Source: an uncultured Prevotellaceae bacterium (GTDB taxonomy: Bacteria > Bacteroidota > Bacteroidia > Bacteroidales > Bacteroidaceae). Taken from it: 38,974 bases of DNA. The stretch covers positions 1 to 38,974 of the forward strand of contig OMZS01000029.1 in NCBI GenBank assembly GCA_900315565.1, written 5' to 3'. A program made the position numbers and the translations under genes. Shown here one piece after another: positions 33,278 through 38,974 of the stretch; position 1 is the first letter of the stretch, and each line of letters starts with the position of its first letter. The notes under the pieces were generated by a model. It saw nothing but the letters and a program-made list of their open reading frames with translations, had not been told where the DNA came from and made no database searches.

Positions 33278-34153
33278 TTACAGATAGATAATCACCAGGA
33301 ACGACAACCCCCACGCCAGCACAATGAGTTGCGTGAACCGGTCGCGCAGAATGACTTTTGTTGGGTCGCCGCTTTTCTTATCGACTACCGCCAACTGAAT
33401 GTAGCGCAGCAGCCCCAGCAATACGAACACGCTGGTAAGATAGAGATAGTCGGAGTGAAAATTGGCCTTCACCTCGGGCGAAACGGTGTACATGATGTAG
33501 CAGACCAGCGTTACCGCGCCGGTAATGGTGATGGCCTGATTGATGAACGTCAGGTTGTAGCGGCTGGTGTTGCGCCGCGGGGCCTCGCCTGTCTCCTGCA
33601 TGCGCACCACGTCGTCGCGCCGCTTGGCAAAGCTGAGGAAGAGGGTCAGCAGAAACGTCATCAGCACAATCCACTGGCTTAATACCGTTGCGGTGGCCAG
33701 ACCGCCGGCAAGGATTCGCAGCACAAAGCCGAAGGCCACCACGCACACGTCGATGATGGCATGCTTCTTGAGCTCGGCGCAGTAGCCGAGGTTCAGCAGC
33801 CAGTAAAACAGAATGACGGCCATTACTTCAAGCCGGTGGCTACCGAGCAGCATCAACGTGAGCAAAGCCAGCACGAACATCAGCGCCATGAGCCCGTAGG
33901 CCTGCCGCACGCTGACGGCCCCCGAAGCCACAGGGCGATGGCATTTCACGGGGTGGCGGCGGTCGTCGTCAACATCTGCCAAATCGTTGAAACAATAGAC
34001 CGACGAGGCAGCAAAACTAAAAGCAAAAAACGTGATGATGCCGGCCACCACGTCGGGCAGGTTGAGCATGTGGCCGCCAAAGAATATGGGCAAGAACACA
34101 AACATGTTCTTAATCCATTGGTTGGGGCGTATCAGTCGGAAGAGGTGTTTCAT
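33278..34153 (-). CDS. UbiA-family prenyltransferase, phosphoribosyl-lipid synthase type
   Basis: A 291-aa polytopic protein. It starts MKHLFRLIRPNQWIKNMFVF, a form typical of decaprenyl-phosphate phosphoribosyltransferases, and has the Asp-rich motif N56-D57-x2-D60-x-D62-D-D followed by HPVKCHRPVASG, again as in that subfamily. The second polar region is SFAKRRDDVVRM. It should transfer 5-phosphoribose from PRPP to polyprenyl phosphate at the inner membrane. The next gene is the HAD phosphatase expected to act on the product. DprE1/DprE2-like epimerase genes are not present, so the sugar may stay ribose or be epimerised by genes elsewhere. The ATG abuts a GGGTGAT repeat. Confidence 0.87.
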   Translation of the reverse strand: MKHLFRLIRPNQWIKNMFVFLPIFFGGHMLNLPDVVAGIITFFAFSFAASSVYCFNDLADVDDDRRHPVKCHRPVASGAVSVRQAYGLMALMFVLALLTLMLLGSHRLEVMAVILFYWLLNLGYCAELKKHAIIDVCVVAFGFVLRILAGGLATATVLSQWIVLMTFLLTLFLSFAKRRDDVVRMQETGEAPRRNTSRYNLTFINQAITITGAVTLVCYIMYTVSPEVKANFHSDYLYLTSVFVLLGLLRYIQLAVVDKKSGDPTKVILRDRFTQLIVLAWGLSFLVIIYL

Positions 34154-34222
34154 TGGGTGATGGGTGTTGGGTGATGGGTGTTGGGTGATGGGTGTTGGGT
34201 GATAGGTGTTAGGTGTTGGGGG
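34154..34222. repeat. GGGTGATGGGTGTT tandem tract
   Basis: Four to five 14-bp units GGGTGATGGGTGTT, then GATAGGTGTTAGGTGTT. On the minus strand the tract supplies the last residues (PNT) and stop of the upstream acyltransferase and runs up to the UbiA ATG. Confidence 0.8.
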
Positions 34223-35228
34223 TGAGGAGCCTGAGCAGCACTTTTTCTATTTTGGCGGCCGCCCAGTGGAGCAGCCAGGCCAGGGGCAGGGTGATGGCCA
34301 CGGTGAGCAGAAACGTGGGCCAGTAGCCCAGATGGTAGGGCTCTACGTATTTCAGCACGAAATGAATGTGTATGAGATAGGCTTCGAGGCTCAGCGCGCC
34401 CACAAAGCGGAACACGCTGTTGAACCATTGTGGTGTGCGGCGGAACACGCGGTTGAGCAGCAGGATGCTGGTTACGGTCAGCGGAATGTAGAGCATGCGC
34501 TCGATGAAGAGCGGAAACTGTCCGTGGCGCACCTGCTCGAGGAAGATGCTGGCCGAAAGGGCCATGACAAACATGAGGATAATCATCCAGATGCCTGTGC
34601 CGTCGATGGTTTCCTTGCGCCGCACCATCTCGCCCATGTTGAGTCCGATGAAGAAGATGGGAATGCGGCTCCAGAATATTTCTATGTGCCCCACGGCCTC
34701 GTGAATGGGCGACACCCATTGCACCAGAATGCACCACATTACCATCACCACGGGCAGCCACTTGTAAACCGGGTGGCGGCCGATGAGTATCATGTAGAAA
34801 GGTGCAAACAGATAGAGCATCATGATGGTGGGAATATACCAGAAGGTGAGCTCGTCGTGCAGCCAGAAGTCCCAGTTGATGAGCACGTCGCCCAGCAGGT
34901 CGGCCAGCATCGGGCTGTATTTGCCCGGGCCGAGAAAGTCGGGCACGTAGAACAGGCAGGCCATGATGATCCATGCGGGATAGACGCGCACAAAGCGGCG
35001 CGTGAAGAAGTGGCGCAGCGAGGGAGTCTTGCTCCACGAGTACCACAGTCCGATGCCGCTAAGGAACAAAAACATATCGACACCGATGTTGCCCATGCGC
35101 CGAAGACCGAAAAAAGCGTCGGAGCGCGGCAGCGACACATGAAAGAGAATGATGAAGAGCATGGCTGCTCCCATCAGTTCGCCGCGAAAACGGCTGATAT
35201 TGGCCAGTTCGATGTCTTTTACTTTCAT
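34209..35228 (-). CDS. Acyltransferase-3 family protein (OafA/WecH-like), first of two downstream
   Basis: A 339-aa polytopic acyltransferase-3 protein with about ten membrane segments. The N-terminal motif FRGELMGAAMLFIILFHVSL carries the essential His, and IGVDMFLFLSGIGLWYS and FFTRRFVRVYPAW are family hallmarks. It transfers acyl groups, often acetyl, to envelope glycans at the membrane. The last residues PNT and the TAA stop are read from an ACACCTAACACC repeat. It lies between the second acyltransferase (16 nt upstream) and UbiA. Confidence 0.9.
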   Translation of the reverse strand: MKVKDIELANISRFRGELMGAAMLFIILFHVSLPRSDAFFGLRRMGNIGVDMFLFLSGIGLWYSWSKTPSLRHFFTRRFVRVYPAWIIMACLFYVPDFLGPGKYSPMLADLLGDVLINWDFWLHDELTFWYIPTIMMLYLFAPFYMILIGRHPVYKWLPVVMVMWCILVQWVSPIHEAVGHIEIFWSRIPIFFIGLNMGEMVRRKETIDGTGIWMIILMFVMALSASIFLEQVRHGQFPLFIERMLYIPLTVTSILLLNRVFRRTPQWFNSVFRFVGALSLEAYLIHIHFVLKYVEPYHLGYWPTFLLTVAITLPLAWLLHWAAAKIEKVLLRLLTPNT

Positions 35229-35244
35229 GATAGTTTTTGAGAGT

Positions 35245-36411
35245 TTAGTGTTTTCGGGGCTCGGGTATGCGTTTCATCACCTCGGCAAAGAGCCATGCCA
35301 GGCAGATGCAGGCCACCAGATAGAGCAGCAGCCCGGCATAGATGTCGGTGGTACGGTAGGGGGCAATGATGATTTTGCGCGCAATGGGGTGACACACAAA
35401 CATGGCAGCCGAAACGCCGCCCGTCCACTCAAGCATGGTGGCTATGCTGCGCGGCAGCACCTTGACCAGCGCCACCGAGCCCAGCACCACAAACACGGGC
35501 ACCCAGTACCACGTCTGATAGTTGAAACTCAACAGAAACACCAGCGCCGAGGCTGTCAGCAGCAGCATGGCGTAGCGCCCTTTGCCCGCACTCAGGGTGG
35601 TGATGAACCGCGACTGAAACCGTGCCAGCAGCACTCCCAGGCCGAAGGGCAGCATGCCGCCCACGAAGTTGTAGCGCAGGCGGTTGAGCAGCTCGCCCGT
35701 AGGATTGCAGAAAGCCTGCAAAAGCCAGCATACCACTATCAGCCCCACCACAATGCCCCAATGGCGGCGCCAGATAAGCAGCCGATAGACAATGTACAGC
35801 TGCAGCATGAGCCCGAAGAACCAGTAGGGGCCGGGCCATATCACTTTGTCGGGCGTGGGCAGCAGATTGTTGAGCATGCCCAGTTGTGCCACCACGTGCA
35901 GCAGCTGGTAATGATGGCGTCCCGGGGTGATGGCGTCGAGCATGACAAAGGCCACGAAGCCCACAATCATCATGCGAAACAGTTTCAGGAAGTGGTAGCG
36001 AAGGAAGAAAGCCCCCCCTACGGCCCCCGAGGGGGCTTGCATAGCTTTTTCGGCGGTATTCTCTGTGCTTGAAACATTTGTAGCACCCTCGGGGGCCGAA
36101 GAGGGGGCTTTGGCGGTCGAAAGGGGAGCTCTTTGGGACTTCTCGTACTTCAGCACCAGCCCATAGCCGCTGAGAAACAAGAATACGGGCACGCCATAAT
36201 GGCCAAAAAACGACAGAAGGTGAATGGGCAGATTGATGTCGGCATGGAGCACGGCATGGAGCAGCCCGTCGCAGTTGTTGCGATGAAACTGATATTCGTT
36301 CTCTTTCACGGCCAATCCCAGCCAATGGGTATAATTGTGGAGCACAATGGCGAGGATGGCCAGTCCGCGCAGGGCGGCACACTCGGCTTTGGTAAGCAAT
36401 ACTCTGTTCAC
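35245..36411 (-). CDS. Acyltransferase-3 family protein with palindromic insert
   Basis: A 388-aa polytopic acyltransferase-3 protein. ECAALRGLAILAIVLHNYTHW contains the family His, and GVPVFLFLSGYGLVLKYEK continues the conserved core. The core then breaks: about residues 93-134, rich in Ala, Pro, Ser and Thr, separate YEK from FFLRYHFLKLFRM, which would normally follow directly. That extra stretch coincides with a 102-bp element having 25-bp inverted arms. The frame is open throughout, so the protein may tolerate the loop. Start is GTG at 36411. Function as an envelope O-acyltransferase is inferred. Confidence 0.87.
   Translation of the reverse strand: MNRVLLTKAECAALRGLAILAIVLHNYTHWLGLAVKENEYQFHRNNCDGLLHAVLHADINLPIHLLSFFGHYGVPVFLFLSGYGLVLKYEKSQRAPLSTAKAPSSAPEGATNVSSTENTAEKAMQAPSGAVGGAFFLRYHFLKLFRMMIVGFVAFVMLDAITPGRHHYQLLHVVAQLGMLNNLLPTPDKVIWPGPYWFFGLMLQLYIVYRLLIWRRHWGIVVGLIVVCWLLQAFCNPTGELLNRLRYNFVGGMLPFGLGVLLARFQSRFITTLSAGKGRYAMLLLTASALVFLLSFNYQTWYWVPVFVVLGSVALVKVLPRSIATMLEWTGGVSAAMFVCHPIARKIIIAPYRTTDIYAGLLLYLVACICLAWLFAEVMKRIPEPRKH
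36009..36110. mobile_element. 102-bp MITE-like palindromic element inside an acyltransferase gene
   Basis: Arms 36009-36033 and 36086-36110 (25 bp, 23/25 complementary) contain CGGCCCCCGAGGG and its reverse complement; the loop is 52 bp. Length is exactly 34 codons, keeping the host frame. No transposase is present and no target duplication was recognised. Confidence 0.65.
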
Positions 36412-36429
36412 TATTTCTGTCGTTTTAAT

Positions 36430-36530
36430 AATGCAAATTTTTTAATGCATAATGATTAATGCATAATGTTTAATGCATAATGCTTAATGCATAATGCATA
36501 ATAATTGTAGGGTTAGGGTTATGGTGATGG
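36430..36530. repeat. GCATAATG tract plus TTAGGG-like units
   Basis: Eight or so TGCATAATG/TTAATGCATAATG units, then GTAGGGTTAGGGTTATGGTGATGG. The last part overlaps the 3' end of the EptA-like gene and contains its stop codon. Confidence 0.75.
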
Positions 36531-38399
36531 TTCCCCTTCCCGTTCCTTTTCCATAATTGCGTCGTAGTCGGCATAGGCTTTCAGTATTCTCGGCCTCCGC
36601 TCGTGGTAGTTGGGCGAGAGCACGTCGAGCGAGTCGCGGTAGTCGCGGGTATGGATGCCAGCCAGGTAGAGCAAGGTGTGAGGCAGGGCGTCGGTCATGA
36701 GTCTCCTGTTTTTGGCCATCACTATTTGGTTGGCTATTTCGGGATGGTTCACCATGTACCGGTGTGAGCACCAAATCCACATGGGTATCTCAAACTCCTC
36801 GCGTGCCAGCCTGCTGGTGATTTCGGCGCTGTGCATGCGGCCGTAGAAATGCTCTGCGCCAGGTCCGAACACCTCTTCGCCATGGTCGGGCACATACATC
36901 ACGATGGCGTCCTTGTCCTCGTATTCGCGTATGATGGCATCCACCACCGAGTCGTTATACAGCACGGCATTGTCGTAGTAGGCCAGCACCTGCAGGTTGC
37001 GCCGGCTCATGTTGGGGCGGTCGTAGTCGGTGGGTTGAAAGCGCATGCGGCTCTTCGGGCATCGTATGCGGTAATCCACGTGCTGCCCATACAGATGGAA
37101 GATGGTCAGCTCGGGCCTCTTGCCCTTGTTCCCGTTAGCGTTAAGGTTATCGTTAGCGTTCCCGTTAGCGTTAAGTTCATGCAGGTCGTCGATGAGTTTC
37201 TCGTCGAAAATATGAATGTGCGGGTTGCGGGCGTCAAACTGAGCCGCGCTCAGCTCGGGATTGTTCAGAAAGAAACCTCCGCTGAAATCATACACCGCCT
37301 CGCGGGCCTTGGGCAGAAACTGGTTGGTGAGAAAGGTTACATGGTAGCCCGCCTTTCTGAACACCTCGGTAAACAGCGGATAGTCGCACCATTCGCCCTT
37401 GTCGCCAGCGGCATAGAGCGAGAAGAGATGCTTGAACACGAAGCTCGTCAGATTCCAAGGAGCCACCACGTCGCTGAACACCACCATCTCGCCGCGCCGC
37501 GCCCGCCGCAGCTGATAGGGCGTGGTGGGCTTGTTGTAGCCGTAGAGCTGCGAATGGTACTTGTTGTAGCTCTCGCCGATAATCAGCACAATGTTTGGGC
37601 TCGTAAACGAGCAGCTGTCCACGCTCACGCGGTCTTTGGTGAGCAGCAGCTGGTCTATCTGGTGTGCCGCCAGCCGGTTGGCATAAATGCTGAACGCCAG
37701 GCGGTAGGGCGGCTCGTAGAGCGTGGCGCAGTCCTTGCGCGTCAGCTCGTGCTCCACGTATCCTATCTTGTCGTAGCTCATCAGCCTGGCCATGGCCTGC
37801 TTGTTGGGCCAGCTGGCCACAGCGCTCCACACAAACAGCACGATGGTTGCCAGGCCGGCAACGGGCAGAGCAATATTCCTCACAACATGGCTTTCGCGCA
37901 CCTTTGCGAGTTTGCTTCCTAACTTCTGTAAAAAAGCGTTCTTCGTGAAAAAACTGCGTTCCCGAAGAGCGGCGTATGACGCGTGCAGCAGCATGAGCAG
38001 CAGCACCCATCCCAACGGACTGAAAACCACGTCCCAAGTGAGATAGTTGCCCAGAAACTCACCCGCCTCCTTGCCCGTGGTCTCGCCCACAAGCAGCAGC
38101 ATCGACGGAGTGATGGGCGACTGAAACTTCACCAGGCAAAACACATCGACCACCGCCAGCGCATAAAACAGCACGTAGAGCACGCGCCTCACCCATCGCC
38201 TCACGACCTGCGGCAACAGCATGAGCACAAGGCAAAGCACATAGAGGTCGAAGAACAGCTCCAACCACAAATTGCCATAGGGCTTCGCTTTGTCGGCCGT
38301 CTCTATCTGGCTGCACACCACGCCCAGCACATACATCGTGACAAACAGCGCAGCGTTCTGGCGGATAGGGGCCAATGCCTTGATGAGTATTTTCTTCAT
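36519..38399 (-). CDS. EptA/CptA-like phosphoethanolamine transferase (sulfatase fold)
   Basis: A 626-aa protein: four to five N-terminal membrane helices (up to about 200) and a periplasmic sulfatase-fold domain. Catalytic-type residues are E276 (IIGESYNKYH), the probable nucleophile T318 (APWNLTSF), D505-H506 (VPDHGEE) and H517 (EHFYG). This is the architecture of enzymes adding phosphoethanolamine to lipid A or core sugars. Residues 409-424 (LNANGNANDNLNANGN) are an Asn-rich insert encoded by an 18-bp direct repeat. The start at 38399 is chosen because a -7 box lies only 9 nt upstream, so the 16-codon upstream extension would not be transcribed. First gene of the envelope array. Confidence 0.88.
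   Translation of the reverse strand: MKKILIKALAPIRQNAALFVTMYVLGVVCSQIETADKAKPYGNLWLELFFDLYVLCLVLMLLPQVVRRWVRRVLYVLFYALAVVDVFCLVKFQSPITPSMLLLVGETTGKEAGEFLGNYLTWDVVFSPLGWVLLLMLLHASYAALRERSFFTKNAFLQKLGSKLAKVRESHVVRNIALPVAGLATIVLFVWSAVASWPNKQAMARLMSYDKIGYVEHELTRKDCATLYEPPYRLAFSIYANRLAAHQIDQLLLTKDRVSVDSCSFTSPNIVLIIGESYNKYHSQLYGYNKPTTPYQLRRARRGEMVVFSDVVAPWNLTSFVFKHLFSLYAAGDKGEWCDYPLFTEVFRKAGYHVTFLTNQFLPKAREAVYDFSGGFFLNNPELSAAQFDARNPHIHIFDEKLIDDLHELNANGNANDNLNANGNKGKRPELTIFHLYGQHVDYRIRCPKSRMRFQPTDYDRPNMSRRNLQVLAYYDNAVLYNDSVVDAIIREYEDKDAIVMYVPDHGEEVFGPGAEHFYGRMHSAEITSRLAREEFEIPMWIWCSHRYMVNHPEIANQIVMAKNRRLMTDALPHTLLYLAGIHTRDYRDSLDVLSPNYHERRPRILKAYADYDAIMEKEREGEPSP
37128..37175 (-). repeat. 18-bp direct repeat inside the EptA-like gene
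   Basis: GTTCCCGTTAGCGTTAAG occurs exactly at 37128-37145 and 37158-37175 (plus-strand reading), offset 30 bp (10 codons), with an extra half copy between. It encodes the LNANGN-ANDN-LNANGN segment. Confidence 0.8.
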
Positions 38400-38407
38400 T
38401 CTGGGTG

Positions 38408-38415
38408 CAAAGGTA
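38408..38415 (-). promoter_or_regulatory. -7 box almost on top of the EptA-like start codon
   Basis: Minus strand TACCTTTG followed by C. The -33 region (TTCTTCGG) is a poor match. A start about 7 nt downstream would leave at most a few bases before the ATG at 38399, so the mRNA could be nearly leaderless. Confidence 0.4.
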
Positions 38416-38460
38416 CACAAAACGTGTGAAAAACCGAAGAATTTCATTTTTTCTTTTCAC

Positions 38461-38559
38461 TTAATAGTTTTCTGCCAGCCCCCAAGCGTTGTTGATTCTT
38501 TCGCGCTGGGAGTTCTCATGCAGGGTGTAATAATCTTTCCAAGTTTCAACATCATTCAT
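38461..38559 (-). CDS. Possible 32-aa peptide gene or gene remnant
   Basis: A short ORF beginning MNDVETWKDYYTLHENSQRE and ending WGLAENY. Composition is protein-like (mixed charged and aromatic residues) rather than repeat-like, and an in-frame stop lies 12 codons before the ATG. A near-consensus promoter (38633-38663) would start transcription about 65 nt upstream. It may be a true small protein or the tail of a decayed gene; no family was recognised. Confidence 0.4.
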   Translation of the reverse strand: MNDVETWKDYYTLHENSQRERINNAWGLAENY

Positions 38560-38632
38560 AAAGTTTATTATATTTGAGGGTTCAACATTTGTTTAACTAA
38601 AGCCCGTTGCGCACGGCTGCTTTTTCTATTTG

Positions 38633-38663
38633 CAAAGATACAAAGGATTCCTGAGGGCTGCAA
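38633..38663 (-). promoter_or_regulatory. Promoter upstream of the 32-aa ORF
   Basis: Minus strand: TTG (38661-38663), 20-nt spacer, TATCTTTG followed by C (38633-38640). Predicted start near 38626. It could also feed the EptA-like gene downstream. Confidence 0.55.
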
Positions 38664-38743
38664 TAGCATCGAGGTGCTTTTTTTGGCCTTTGGCGAAAAT
38701 TTATGAAAAATGTTTACAACGGGTTTTGGCGGGGTTGTAACTG

Positions 38744-38974
38744 TCTCACACAGAGGTGAATATTCTCACGCAGAGGCGCAGAGAAGTTTTGAGCACGCAG
38801 AGAGATATTCTCACACAGAGGAACAGAGGGAACAGAGAATAGCGGCCCCTGGCCGCATAGAGGGAAACGGAGGGAACGGAGAGCGACCTACGGTCGCTGA
38901 CTCCCTAAACTCTGAAAACCTCCTTCACTCTGAAAAGATCCTCCTAAACCTCCAAATGCCTCCGCGCCTCTGCG
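38744..38974. repeat. CACGCAGAGG repeats and short hairpins at the right edge
   Basis: TCTCACACAGAGG occurs at 38744-38756 and 38809-38821, with TCTCACGCAGAGG between them. Two perfect stem-loops follow: GCGGCC-CCT-GGCCGC (38842-38856) and AGCGACC-TAC-GGTCGCT (38882-38898). The window ends in GCGCCTCTGCG, the reverse complement of the CGCAGAGGCGC seen at about 38769, so the element is an inverted structure cut by the window edge. Confidence 0.7.

Larger units (their letters stand above)
38560..38974. other. Gene-free right end
   Basis: Holds the promoter of the 32-aa ORF, and from about 38744 a repeat region; no other protein-like ORF was recognised. Confidence 0.6.

Noticed and set aside
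34150-35046. 298-codon alternative-frame ORF in the first acyltransferase
   Set aside because: Low-complexity His/Arg/Pro-rich reading ending in GGGTGAT repeats; the acyltransferase frame contains the family motifs.
35429-36382. 317-codon alternative-frame ORF in the second acyltransferase
   Set aside because: Shadow reading with no domain character; the other frame has the acyltransferase-3 core.
36505-36535. Telomere-like TTAGGG units
   Set aside because: Only two or three imperfect units, part of the local junction repeat at the end of the EptA-like gene.
1-38974. Prophage, integrative element, toxin-antitoxin or restriction system
   Set aside because: No integrase, transposase, relaxase, methylase, nuclease or toxin-like motif was recognised, and no tRNA was seen as an attachment site.

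Overview
The window looks like chromosomal DNA of a gut-type Bacteroidetes, most probably Prevotellaceae. Three things point there. Several upstream regions carry the Bacteroidetes promoter pattern TTTG-N19-21-TAnnTTTG. The gene families are typical of the group (LutABC, a CxxC-less Mrp, GH115, a UbiA/HAD pair, long RmlB). Almost every gene junction is filled by short AT-rich dispersed repeats (GCATAATG, GTGAAATT, TTGAACTT, TAGGAGT, GGGTGAT). No rRNA, tRNA, CRISPR array, integrase or transposase was seen.

Layout. 1-555: non-coding, palindrome-rich, with a promoter reading out to the left. 632-3512 (+): lutABC lactate oxidation operon. 12532-3495 (-): a long co-directional block, MATE exporter, cytidylate-kinase-like protein, YfcE-like phosphoesterase, then rmlB, a 97-aa HTH-like protein, a 3,4-ketoisomerase cupin, a FemAB/GNAT acyltransferase, a DegT aminotransferase, an MBOAT O-acyltransferase and an SGNH protein. 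This last part makes a dTDP-3-amino-3,6-dideoxyhexose, N-acylates it and probably O-acylates the product. 17440-12704 (-): 57-aa winged-helix-like protein, flavodoxin-type reductase, ZIP transporter and secreted GH115 alpha-glucuronidase. 17770-21975 (+): a stand-alone NRPS with order C-A-PCP-thioester reductase. 22358-23464 (+): Mrp. 29536-23514 (-): exporter operon (coiled-coil membrane protein, TolC, HlyD, two ABC-2 permeases, no ATPase). 38399-29779 (-): a seven-gene envelope array (EptA-like transferase, two acyltransferase-3 proteins, UbiA-type phosphoribosyl-lipid synthase, its HAD phosphatase, two paralogous polytopic proteins). 38461-38559 (-): a possible 32-aa peptide gene with its own promoter.

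The most unusual signal is what the repeats do to genes. Four genes (DegT aminotransferase, NRPS reductase domain, one acyltransferase, the EptA-like enzyme) carry in-frame internal blocks made of four different repeat types, including a 102-bp (34-codon) element with 25-bp inverted arms. About ten genes have their stop codon inside or at the edge of a repeat tract, and two adjacent paralogues appear to take non-ATG start codons from repeats. The repeats therefore behave as protein-compatible inserts and as start/stop junction modules. The best candidates for undescribed chemistry are the orphan C-A-PCP-TR NRPS and the UbiA/HAD/paralogous-membrane-protein array. Positions were read by eye; family names rest on motif recognition, without database searches.
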